Assembly: GCA_964389805.1 (NCBI GenBank)
Contig: CAYMFU010000146.1
Location: 1 to 15,301 of the forward strand
Reading direction: 5' to 3'
Origin: JAGTVG01 sp964389805
Lineage (GTDB): Bacteria > Bacteroidota > Bacteroidia > Cytophagales > Cyclobacteriaceae
DNA: 15,301 nucleotides
Made by a program: the position numbers and the translations under genes. Below, in pieces: positions 7,601 to 15,128 of the stretch. The notes beneath the pieces were generated by a model that was given only the letters and a program-made list of their open reading frames with translations, ran no database searches and was not told where the DNA came from. Each line of letters opens with the position of its first letter. The first letter of the stretch is position 1.

Positions 7601-10096
7601 TTAGTTCTTCATTTGAGAACCAGCGTAAAGTTCATCTTCAATTTTTTTCAAACAAAACATATAATGTGATCTTGCTTTTTTACTTCGGATTTCGTCTTTC
7701 CTCAGATTGATTGAATTTTTTATTGTTATTAATTCCTCGAGCGCCAGGGCCTTCAGATCCGGAATAGCTGGACTAGTCTTTTGCTTGGCATCTGTTTGTT
7801 CATTCAAAATCTGCGAGAGCCTATCGATCCAGGCGATCTGCAAGTTCCTTTTATAAACATCTGTTGAAAAGTTTTTATCCAGGTCGTTCCAGATCCCCTT
7901 TCTGAGATCACGAATCATATCTTCCGCTACATAGGTGTCATTATCTATAAATGATTCAGCTTCTACCATTCTGCTCATCCGGTTGTTGTCAAGTAATGCC
8001 CTCAGCATGCTCTTCTGAACATCAGATATCCGATCGATTTCACCAGAAGGCTCGATTCTTCTAAGAATATTTTCATTAATGATCCATTCCGGAGTTTTGA
8101 AAACATGTTCATTTAAAAACTGCAAGGAGGCGGCCTGAATTTCTGAAGGGACATAGGTATACACAAGTCCTTCCTGATCAGTGGTTTTAAGTGTTTGATA
8201 AATCCCTCCAATATTATTCAACACATGTCTGGAATACATTCCCCATGTTTTAACAAGGCCGTTGTACAATTCCGTCAGATCTGAATAATCCTTGCCAGCC
8301 TGAGAAGTCCAGTTAATTAAATTGTCCAAAACAATTTTCAGGTTACTCATTCCATAAGTTGAAGCTTGGACAGGATCATTTCCTATATTCTCTGTTTGGG
8401 CAGATGGATCAAATCCTCCATGGCCGCTTCCAAAACGATAAATGGGATCACCAGCCTTTTCAAGGATCCAGGAATTAAGTGATTCTTTCTCAGCCTCCGG
8501 ATGATCTATATCCGGGATCCAACGGTATCCCCAGTTTATTGAATAATGGTCGTATGGTCCTATTTGCCTTATAAACCTGATATTCTTATCCCCCGGCTGG
8601 GCTACATAATTGAATCGCGCATAGTCCATAATAGTAGCGGCAATGCCATATTCCCTGGTAAAAGCGGCAGATCTAAGGGAGTCCACGGGGTAGGCTGAAG
8701 ATGCTTTCATATTATGAGGTAAACCCAATGCATGTCCCACCTCATGGGCTATGACCATTTTGATCATTTCACCCATATCTGCCTCAGGAGTCTGAAGTGT
8801 TCTTGCTGGAGTATTTGCCGCCCCAGTCTCAATCATGTAACGGTTCCGGTAAGTCCTGAAATGGTTATGATACCACATGATATCACTTTCTATGATTTCT
8901 CCTGATCTTGGATCTGACACGCTGGGCCCCATTGCGTTGCGGGTAGTTGATGCCACATATCTAACTACTGAATACCGAATATCTTCAGGTGAAAATTCGG
9001 GATCTTCTTCTTTTGTGGGCGGATATTTCGCAATAATGGCATTCTTAAATCCAGCTGATTCAAATACTCCTTGCCATAATTCAATGCCAGCTTTGAAATA
9101 AGGACGCCATACCTCTGGTGTTGCCGGATCCAGATAATATACTATTGGTTTCAGCGGTTCAACAAGCTCACCCCTGGCATATGCCTCCCGATCCGAAGGT
9201 TCCAGCCTCCACCTGCGAATAATTTTCTTGGTTTCCGCCTTTAGTTCAGTAGATCCAAAATCAATCTGACTAAGTGTAAACCATCCGACCCTTGGATCAT
9301 AATACCTGGGCATCATAGGTTCTTCAGGCAGGAGGATCATCGATTGGTTCATCAATATAGATATCGCTCCGGTGGAATTATTTGAAGGTGATTCAGTAGC
9401 TGCGTAGGTCAATTCATGACGAACCTCAACATTTTCAGGATAACTAGAGATCCGTTCAATAAACGACCGGTCTTCATCGAGTTTGGTAACCTTATAATCT
9501 TTACGTAGATCTTCATTTAATCCACCGATGGCCTTAATATCGCTGGTATAAAATTTCGTAACGTCTATAACCAGATTACTCGAATCGGGATTATAGGTTT
9601 TTATATCAAAGGCATGAATTACAGGTTCATAATTATTGGTTTGAACCGATATGTTAATAGGCAGATTCTCATTTGCCAGACTTATATAAGACTTTGTCCT
9701 CAGCAGGACTTTATTATATTTCTTCTCCCATCTGACTACTTGTTCGTGCATTTTTGTGCCAGCATTGATGTACCCTCCTCCCAATCCATTGGGAATCTGT
9801 GCAATGCGACTGACCAGCAACATATCTTTATTTAAAAGGTCTTCAGGGATCTCGAAATAATATTTATCATCTACGAAATGGACGGAAAACAATCCGGAAT
9901 CAGTTTTTGCCAGAGGGGTAATTACATTATAATACTGTATTTCATTCAGTAACTTTTTATCTTCCTCAATCTGATCAGTTTGCTCGTTTTTCTTTTTCGA
10001 TCGCTTTTTATTCTGGCTAAAAGCATGATGGGTGGAAACAAAGACTATTAATAAAAACAGGACAATTTTATTCAACGAATGCCAGGAAAATCTCAT
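7601..10096 (-). CDS. Secreted zinc-dependent metalloprotease (DUF5117/DUF4953 type)
   Basis: Large exported metallopeptidase of the metzincin-like family that carries DUF5118, DUF5117 and DUF4953 regions and is common in Bacteroidota. Residues 1-27 are a signal peptide ending AFSQ, followed by a strongly basic and acidic linker (29-48). The DUF5118/5117-like beta-rich part covers about 50-290. The catalytic site is HEVGHALGLPH (451-461): zinc ligands His451, His455 and His461, catalytic Glu452. IMDYARFNY (489-497) supplies the Met-turn (Met490). The C-terminal part (560-831) is mostly helical. The length of 831 aa fits the family. It is followed after 86 bp by the histidine kinase gene, and the 850 bp upstream is gene-free. 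Substrate is unknown; nutritional protein breakdown is only a guess. Confidence 0.92.
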   Translation of the reverse strand: MRFSWHSLNKIVLFLLIVFVSTHHAFSQNKKRSKKKNEQTDQIEEDKKLLNEIQYYNVITPLAKTDSGLFSVHFVDDKYYFEIPEDLLNKDMLLVSRIAQIPNGLGGGYINAGTKMHEQVVRWEKKYNKVLLRTKSYISLANENLPINISVQTNNYEPVIHAFDIKTYNPDSSNLVIDVTKFYTSDIKAIGGLNEDLRKDYKVTKLDEDRSFIERISSYPENVEVRHELTYAATESPSNNSTGAISILMNQSMILLPEEPMMPRYYDPRVGWFTLSQIDFGSTELKAETKKIIRRWRLEPSDREAYARGELVEPLKPIVYYLDPATPEVWRPYFKAGIELWQGVFESAGFKNAIIAKYPPTKEEDPEFSPEDIRYSVVRYVASTTRNAMGPSVSDPRSGEIIESDIMWYHNHFRTYRNRYMIETGAANTPARTLQTPEADMGEMIKMVIAHEVGHALGLPHNMKASSAYPVDSLRSAAFTREYGIAATIMDYARFNYVAQPGDKNIRFIRQIGPYDHYSINWGYRWIPDIDHPEAEKESLNSWILEKAGDPIYRFGSGHGGFDPSAQTENIGNDPVQASTYGMSNLKIVLDNLINWTSQAGKDYSDLTELYNGLVKTWGMYSRHVLNNIGGIYQTLKTTDQEGLVYTYVPSEIQAASLQFLNEHVFKTPEWIINENILRRIEPSGEIDRISDVQKSMLRALLDNNRMSRMVEAESFIDNDTYVAEDMIRDLRKGIWNDLDKNFSTDVYKRNLQIAWIDRLSQILNEQTDAKQKTSPAIPDLKALALEELITIKNSINLRKDEIRSKKARSHYMFCLKKIEDELYAGSQMKN

Positions 10097-10255
10097 TTTT
10101 CTGAATAGTTACTAATACAAAGCTTCAAGATAAAAATAATTTATTATCTGTGAATATAATCTTTTCCAAATATTATACACACAGGATATAATGTAGTTTA
10201 CCTAAGAACGTATTGGATATAATAGATTTTCAGGAATCAGATTGGGGGGGAAAAG

Positions 10256-10323
10256 AAACCCTTAAGCGCCAGGTGCCAGAGATTATTTCAAGGGTTTGTC
10301 GAAAGGAGTTTGTCGACACCTGG
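10256..10323. repeat. Interlocked inverted repeats (A-B-A'-B') with an internal direct repeat
   Basis: AAACCCTT (10256-10263) has its exact inverse AAGGGTTT at 10290-10297. CCAGGTG (10269-10275) has its exact inverse CACCTGG at 10317-10323. The arms alternate, so as RNA they could only form together as a pseudoknot, or as alternative hairpins. TTTGTCGA is repeated directly at 10295-10302 and 10309-10316. The segment is visibly richer in G and C than the DNA around it and is preceded by a run of seven G (10244-10250). It may be a small palindromic mobile repeat (REP or MITE-like) or a structured RNA; no second copy is in the window. Confidence 0.5.
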
Positions 10324-10735
10324 TCACATAAGAGCTACAATTTTTCAGCGATGCTAATTGCTAATAAAAACTGCAATAGTGTAAATATCTTTTGATTAAA
10401 GCCAAAATTATTACATTATCAAAAACAAAGAACAAAGGACTTTCTGACTTAACAGAATTATTAACCTTACTTTCTGTACGAATATAGAAGGTTATAATAG
10501 AAAAATAATTCAAATAGCATAGTAGAACTTACATCAGTAATAAAATATGAATATTGCCAGACCAAATTAGGATAAAAAAACAATGATTTTTTCTATATAC
10601 CTGACTGTCAGTCTTTTATCAATTTGAAATATATAACTTTTACTAGGTAAGAATCTGGGTGCACGATTAAATTAATTCCAATTTGTTTTATTAAAATAGA
10701 GACTACTCATAAACCTTTCATGATGGATAATTTGA

Positions 10736-10821
10736 TTTTAGGGAGAATCGATCTTTATTCTCATAATGGATCAGAAATTATGTCTATTATTTCAACAGGA
10801 ATAAAAAAATCTCCCTTAAAA
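10736..10821. repeat. Inverted repeat TTTTAGGGAGA / TCTCCCTTAAAA
   Basis: TTTTAGGGAGA (10736-10746) and TCTCCCTTAAAA (10810-10821) are inverse copies apart from one extra A:T pair in the right arm, separated by 63 bp. A 35-codon open frame sits almost exactly between and across the arms. It could be a short non-autonomous element or a folded RNA, or chance in AT-rich DNA. Confidence 0.3.
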
Positions 10822-10852
10822 ATTTAAAATTTCATTTTTTTAATATAATTTT

Positions 10853-10867
10853 TGAAATTAAATTTCA
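10853..10867. promoter_or_regulatory. 15-bp perfect palindrome, possible operator
   Basis: TGAAATT, then A, then AATTTCA: 7-bp perfect arms, located just upstream of the candidate acylase promoter (10883-10914). The position would suit an activator or repressor site. AT-rich sequence makes chance palindromes fairly likely. Confidence 0.25.
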
Positions 10868-10882
10868 GACATTCGTTTATTA

Positions 10883-10914
10883 TTGTCTATCTGATTAAAT
10901 TAATACTAGTTTTA
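10883..10914 (+). promoter_or_regulatory. Candidate promoter for the penicillin-acylase operon
   Basis: TTG (10883-10885), a 21-bp spacer, then TAGTTTTA (10907-10914) match the Bacteroidota -33/-7 pattern except for the final G. Transcription would begin near 10920, about 30 nt before the ATG. Confidence 0.4.
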
Positions 10915-10949
10915 GTAATCTCACATAGATATTTTTACTGGCTGAAAAT

Positions 10950-13379
10950 ATGAAATTTTTTAGATTTTTGATTTCCATCCTTGTAACAGGAGCTCTGGTT
11001 TATTCTTTAAACCAGAAAATGGGTACTATTCCCCCGCTTGGGAAGCTTCTTGATCCGTTTCATGGTTTCTGGCAAAATGCTGAACGTGATCCTTTTGATA
11101 TCGATTATGATCTATCGCTTTCACAGTTAAATGAAGAGGTAAAGATCCAATATGAGGCCAATCTCATCCCTCATATATTTGCTAAGAATGAATATGACCT
11201 TTATTTCGCACAGGGATACATCACAGCTTATCACAGGCTATGGCAGATGGAGTTTATCACTTTCGTGGCATCAGGCCGGATCAGTGAAGTTTTGGGTAAA
11301 GGAGCCATCAATTATGACAGGTTTCAGAGAAGAAAAGGATTAACTGAGGCAACTACTCGAGCCGCTGAAGAATTACAAAATTATCCTGATGTTTACGGAG
11401 CTGCGCTTGCTTATACAGATGGGGTAAACGCCTTTATCGACCAACTTGATTTTAAAGACCGCCCCTTAGAATATAAATTGCTAGATTATGCGCCTGAGCC
11501 CTGGAATCCATACAAATCATTGCTAACACAGAAATACCTTGCCGATGACTTAAACAGCGACCGCGATCTTCAAAACACGAATCTGGTTAAGATATTTGGC
11601 AAGGAGCGTTTTGACTTTCTATTCCCTGATTTCCCAGACGATATCGACCCCATTATACCAGTTGGAACACCATGGGATTTCGAACCCGTTGAAATTTTCA
11701 GTCCCGATAACCAGGAGATAACAGATTCATATTCGGTAAACCTGCAGGAAAACTACATGGAAGGTATTGGAAGTAATAACTGGGCGGTTTCCGGATCAAA
11801 AACACAAAACGGTCATGCCATACTATGCAACGATCCTCATCTGGGATTAAATCTGCCAATGATCTGGTATGCACAGCAATTACAGGCACCTGGTGTAAAT
11901 GCATTTGGTGTAACGGTACCAGGGGTTCCGGGGATCCTGCTTGGATTTAATGATTCAATTGCCTGGGGTGCAACAAATGCAGACCGTGATTTGAGAGATT
12001 GGTATCAGATTTCTTTTCGTGATGACAGGAATGACGAGTATTTATATGGAGGAAAATGGTTAAAAACACAGAAGATAGTAGAAACCATAAAGGTCCGGGG
12101 ACAGGGTGATTATAATGATACTATAGTATTCACGCATTACGGGCCGGTAGTGTATGACCGGTCATTTATGGGTGACAGCAATAAAGTAAACTTAGCTTTA
12201 AAGTGGACGGCTCATAGCAATTCTGTTGATTTTAAAGCCTTTTATGATCTAAACAGGGCTAAAAACATAAACATGGCCATAGCAGCCTGCAATTCACTGG
12301 ATTGTCCCCCTCAAAACTTTGCCCTTGCTTCCAGGGAGGGTGATATTGCCCAGGTAGTGCAAGGCAACTATCCCTTAAAATGGAAGGAACAGGGAAAATT
12401 TATTATGGACGGCAGTGATCCCAATTATGAATGGCAGGGATATATACCTAAGGAGCATAATGCCAGGATAATAAATCCAGAAAGAGGATTTATTAGTTCA
12501 GCCAACCAGCACCCCTTTGATTCCGACTACCCTTATTTCTACCATAGCCGTATTGAAGAACATTTCAGGAATAAGCGGATAAATTCCATATTAACGGCTT
12601 CAGAGAGCATTACTGTTGATGATATGAAGATTTTACAAAATGACAACTACTATACGCTTGCTGCTGCGATATTACCAGTAATGCTCGATAGTTTATATAA
12701 AGGAGAATTAACTGAAGAACAATTGCAGATTGTTGAAAAGTTGAGGGGATGGAATTACAGGGCCGATCCGGAAATGATCGAACCCTCCTATTTCCGAACC
12801 TGGTATGTAAAGATGTATGAATTGTTATGGGATGAATTTAAGGTAGAAGTACCGGTTGCCTGGCCAAATGCTCACACCACAATGAACATTTTAACTAAAT
12901 GGCCAACGGATACCGCTTTTGATGTTTTGGATACAAAGGAAATTGAAAACATTAATGATATTGTAACGACCTCCTTTACACAAGGGATTGACAGCATCGA
13001 TACTTGGATGGAATTGAATGATGGTGTGGAACCCTTGTGGTATCGTTTTAAGAATACAAGATTAACACATATGACAAAGATTGAGTCATTCAGTTATTCC
13101 CAGGTACCTATAGGAGGATATAAAGGTATCGTAAATGCCACATCAGAAAACTGGGGCGCATCATGGAGACTGGTAGTGGAATTGGGTGATGAAATTGAAG
13201 CCTGGGGAATATATCCGGGAGGGCAGAGCGGGAATCCTGGCAGCACAGGTTATGATAACTTCATTGATGATTGGGCAAAAGGGGAATATTTCAAAATTGC
13301 CTTCTGGGACAATTATAATGAGGACCGGGAGGGTGTATTAAACATTTCATTAATAAAAGAGGCCGAAGAGGTTAATTGA
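10950..13379 (+). CDS. Penicillin-acylase-family (S45) N-terminal-nucleophile amidohydrolase
   Basis: Precursor of a self-cleaving amidase or acylase of peptidase family S45, acting in the periplasm. Members hydrolyse penicillins, acyl-homoserine lactones or other amides; the substrate here is not readable. Residues 5-22 are a hydrophobic signal or anchor, followed by GKLLDPFHGFWQNAE (31-45), typical of Bacteroidota members. The alpha-chain region runs to about 274. Autocleavage is expected at Gly274/Ser275 in EGIGSNNWAVSG (271-282), making Ser275 the N-terminal nucleophile of the beta chain. Other family motifs are NDPHLGL (294-300), GVPGILLGFNDSIAWG (325-340), SSANQHP (516-522) and PGGQSGNPGS (756-765). 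At 809 aa it is full length. No Arg/Lys-rich insert or truncation is seen. It is followed after 1 bp by a small membrane-protein gene, implying one operon. Confidence 0.93.
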   Translation: MKFFRFLISILVTGALVYSLNQKMGTIPPLGKLLDPFHGFWQNAERDPFDIDYDLSLSQLNEEVKIQYEANLIPHIFAKNEYDLYFAQGYITAYHRLWQMEFITFVASGRISEVLGKGAINYDRFQRRKGLTEATTRAAEELQNYPDVYGAALAYTDGVNAFIDQLDFKDRPLEYKLLDYAPEPWNPYKSLLTQKYLADDLNSDRDLQNTNLVKIFGKERFDFLFPDFPDDIDPIIPVGTPWDFEPVEIFSPDNQEITDSYSVNLQENYMEGIGSNNWAVSGSKTQNGHAILCNDPHLGLNLPMIWYAQQLQAPGVNAFGVTVPGVPGILLGFNDSIAWGATNADRDLRDWYQISFRDDRNDEYLYGGKWLKTQKIVETIKVRGQGDYNDTIVFTHYGPVVYDRSFMGDSNKVNLALKWTAHSNSVDFKAFYDLNRAKNINMAIAACNSLDCPPQNFALASREGDIAQVVQGNYPLKWKEQGKFIMDGSDPNYEWQGYIPKEHNARIINPERGFISSANQHPFDSDYPYFYHSRIEEHFRNKRINSILTASESITVDDMKILQNDNYYTLAAAILPVMLDSLYKGELTEEQLQIVEKLRGWNYRADPEMIEPSYFRTWYVKMYELLWDEFKVEVPVAWPNAHTTMNILTKWPTDTAFDVLDTKEIENINDIVTTSFTQGIDSIDTWMELNDGVEPLWYRFKNTRLTHMTKIESFSYSQVPIGGYKGIVNATSENWGASWRLVVELGDEIEAWGIYPGGQSGNPGSTGYDNFIDDWAKGEYFKIAFWDNYNEDREGVLNISLIKEAEEVN

Positions 13380-13380
13380 C

Positions 13381-13752
13381 ATGAGATTTTTTATTAAGGT
13401 AGTTATAATTGCTGTTCTGGTATATTTCGGAGGCCCGCATTTCGGATGGTGGTGGATTGCTGTGTCAGCATTTATTGGAGGAGCCATACTGAAAAGCACC
13501 GGATTCCAGTCTTTCTTTGCCGGAGCATTTGGAGTGGGTTTGGTTTGGTTATGGATGGCATTAAAGATAGACATTGCCACAGAGTCGATCTTAACCCAGA
13601 AGATCGCCGACATGTTCAATCTTGGGCATGTTGGTTTTATTGTTGGAATTACAGTACTTCTAGGCAGCATTGTAGGAGCGTTATCCTGTTGGACAGGCCA
13701 TAATTTCAGGAAGTTATTTGAAAGTGGAAGAAAAAGAGGATATTATCATTGA
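13381..13752 (+). CDS. Small polytopic membrane protein of unknown function
   Basis: I do not recognise a characterised family. The 123-aa product is mostly hydrophobic, with four likely membrane segments at about 3-16, 22-38, 44-62 and 83-104, glycine-rich in the second and third, and a basic tail (NFRKLFESGRKRGYYH, 108-123). Two aromatic stretches stand out: GWWWIAV (22-28) and VWLWMALK (55-62). There is no signal peptide or enzyme motif. Its ATG lies 1 bp after the acylase stop, so it is almost certainly co-translated with it and might act with it, for example in the envelope, but that is inference from position only. A minus-strand open frame across the same DNA is judged a shadow. Confidence 0.75.
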   Translation: MRFFIKVVIIAVLVYFGGPHFGWWWIAVSAFIGGAILKSTGFQSFFAGAFGVGLVWLWMALKIDIATESILTQKIADMFNLGHVGFIVGITVLLGSIVGALSCWTGHNFRKLFESGRKRGYYH

Positions 13753-13822
13753 ACTGGCACAGGATCTTGTCTGGCTGAAGGAGACTATTTTACTTTCTAA
13801 CGATTGCCCCGTAATCATTTAA
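13724..13822 (+). CDS. Possible 32-aa small protein overlapping the membrane-protein gene
   Basis: A GTG-started frame reading (M)EEKEDIIIELAQDLVWLK and ending NDCPVII overlaps the last 29 bp of the upstream gene in another frame. It has an acidic, amphipathic start and a normal-looking codon mix. It could be a translationally coupled small protein, a remnant of a longer C-terminus lost by frameshift, or noise. The start AAAGTG has no clear ribosome-binding site. Confidence 0.2.
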   Translation: MEEKEDIIIELAQDLVWLKETILLSNDCPVII

Positions 13823-13895
13823 TAAACTTTCCAAGACAATTCATTAAATGCCTGTAAATTATTAAATTGAACTACACTTCAATCATTAACCAGCT

Positions 13896-15023
13896 ATGAA
13901 AAAAATTATTTTGGAACCTTTCCAATATGAAGGGAGTAGTAGGATTGCTATTCGATTCAATTATAATGAAGCAATTATAGGAAAAGTCAAATTAATTCCA
14001 GGCCGAAGGTGGTGCATAACGCATAAATGCTGGCACATCGAGTATACCCATGAAAAGCTAGTAGCTTTAAAGAATTATCTTTCTTCCAGTGATATAATTA
14101 TTGATGATCGTACCTTTTTAAAAAAGAACAATAACAACAATAGAAATATCTCAGATAGATCATCGGGATCTACCTTAGCCAGGAATCATAAATACAATCT
14201 TGATCGTTTTCAAATTTGGTTGAAAAGCCAACGATACAGTGACCGGAGTAATGCAACGTATACAGGATTAATTAAGACATTCCTGACATTTTTCAATGAG
14301 AAAACAATTGATAAAATTACGAATGAAGATATAATTCAGTTTAATCATGAATTAATCGTCAAGAAAAGATATAGTATTAGTTATCAACGTCAGATGGTTA
14401 GTGCATTAAAACTATTCTTTCAGCGTGTAGATAAGAGGAAATTAGACATAGATAAACTTGAACGACCCAGGAAAGAAAGGAAGTTACCTGTTGTATTTTC
14501 AAAAGAGGAAGTTAAAAGAATTATCAGCTCGATTCGAAACGAGAAGCACAGAGTAATTATATCCTTAATATATTCGGCTGGAATACGGGTCAGCGAATTA
14601 TTACATTTAAGGCCCAGTGATCTTGATACTGATCGAATGGTGATCCTTATTCGTTCGGGCAAGGGGCGTAAAGACCGGATTGTACCTTTATCCAGCAAGA
14701 TCATAGAGGCTCTCAGGAAGTACTATTTACACCATCGCCCCAGGGTTTATTTATTTGAAGGGAAAGCAGGAAAGACTTATAGTGCATCAAGTTGTAGGAT
14801 GATATTAAAGGCTGCGATGAAGCGTGCGGGGGTTAAAAAATCTGGCTCAATACATACATTACGGCACAGTTATGCTACGCATTTACTAGAATCAGGAACA
14901 GACCTCCGATACATTCAGACATTGCTGGGTCATGAAAGTTCCCGCACCACTGAGATATACACACATGTTAGCAGAAAGCGTATAGAGGATATTAAGAGTC
15001 CATATGACGATCTAGGCATATGA
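13896..15023 (+). CDS. Tyrosine recombinase/integrase with extra N-terminal domain
   Basis: Site-specific DNA recombinase of the phage-integrase/XerCD superfamily. Residues 1-75 are an added N-terminal domain (RIAIRFNYNEAIIGKVK, 16-32, then GRRWCITHKCWHIEY, 36-50) resembling the HARP-like fold seen in some Bacteroidota integrases. An Asn-rich linker (77-85) follows. The SAM-like core-binding domain is at 97-180 and the catalytic domain at 195-365. Catalytic residues are all present: Arg231 (AGIRVSEL), Lys256 (SGKGRKDR), His320 and Arg323 (HTLRHSYATHL), His346 (LLGHESS) and Tyr355 (EIYTHVS). The integron-integrase-specific insert between the Lys and His motifs is not seen, so it is not a standard IntI. 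It stands 143 bp after the membrane-protein gene, with no accompanying phage or conjugation genes in view. An active enzyme is likely; its target site is unknown. Confidence 0.93.
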   Translation: MKKIILEPFQYEGSSRIAIRFNYNEAIIGKVKLIPGRRWCITHKCWHIEYTHEKLVALKNYLSSSDIIIDDRTFLKKNNNNNRNISDRSSGSTLARNHKYNLDRFQIWLKSQRYSDRSNATYTGLIKTFLTFFNEKTIDKITNEDIIQFNHELIVKKRYSISYQRQMVSALKLFFQRVDKRKLDIDKLERPRKERKLPVVFSKEEVKRIISSIRNEKHRVIISLIYSAGIRVSELLHLRPSDLDTDRMVILIRSGKGRKDRIVPLSSKIIEALRKYYLHHRPRVYLFEGKAGKTYSASSCRMILKAAMKRAGVKKSGSIHTLRHSYATHLLESGTDLRYIQTLLGHESSRTTEIYTHVSRKRIEDIKSPYDDLGI

Positions 15024-15050
15024 AGGATATAAGACAAATAAACCTCTGCC

Positions 15051-15089
15051 TATCCCCCATTATCTTGTGGGATATAACAAATTTTTGTT
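15051..15089 (+). terminator. Hairpin pair after the recombinase gene (terminator or recombination site)
   Basis: TATCCCCCA (15051-15059) pairs with TGTGGGATA (15066-15074) with one mismatch and a 6-nt loop. Two bases later, AACAAATTTTTGTT (15076-15089) is itself a palindrome with a T-run, followed by more T-rich DNA. The distance of 28 bp from the stop codon fits a terminator. Because the gene is a recombinase, a role as part of its attachment site should be kept open. Confidence 0.35.
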
Positions 15090-15128
15090 TCTTTATAACC
15101 AAGTTAGGTACAAGCAGGTTTTATGCAT

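Larger units (their letters stand above)
10097..10949. other. 850-bp gene-poor intergenic region
   Basis: This is the divergent space between the metalloprotease (leftward) and acylase (rightward) genes. It is much longer and more AT-rich than the other gaps. I see no gene with family features. A 60-codon TTG-started frame at 10213-10395 merely crosses the repeat element, and a 35-codon frame lies at 10720-10827 (starting MMDNLILGR) without a ribosome-binding site. What it does hold are the interlocked inverted repeats at 10256-10323, an 11-bp palindrome GACTGTCAGTC at 10603-10613, an inverted repeat at 10736-10821, a 15-bp palindrome at 10853-10867 and a candidate promoter at 10883-10914. 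Confidence 0.7.

Noticed and set aside
10213..10395. 60-codon TTG-started frame in the intergenic region
   Set aside because: Its middle is translated from the repeat arms at 10256-10323, it starts with TTG without a ribosome-binding site, and the peptide shows no family features.
10603..10613. Palindrome GACTGTCAGTC, considered as a TetR-type operator
   Set aside because: Arms of 5 bp are expected about once by chance in a region of this size, it is 340 bp from the acylase start, and no TetR-family gene is in the window.
13350..13670. 106-codon minus-strand frame opposite the small membrane-protein gene
   Set aside because: It is antisense to a gene with clear membrane helices and tight coupling to the acylase; its Pro/Thr-rich product looks like a shadow.
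172..15023. Defence island, toxin-antitoxin, CRISPR or prophage module
   Set aside because: No nuclease, toxin, phage structural or spacer-repeat signature was found; apart from the recombinase the genes are envelope or signalling functions.
13896..15109. Integron platform (IntI plus attC array)
   Set aside because: The recombinase lacks the IntI-specific insert, and only a single GTTRRRY-like core without its RYYYAAC partner was found.
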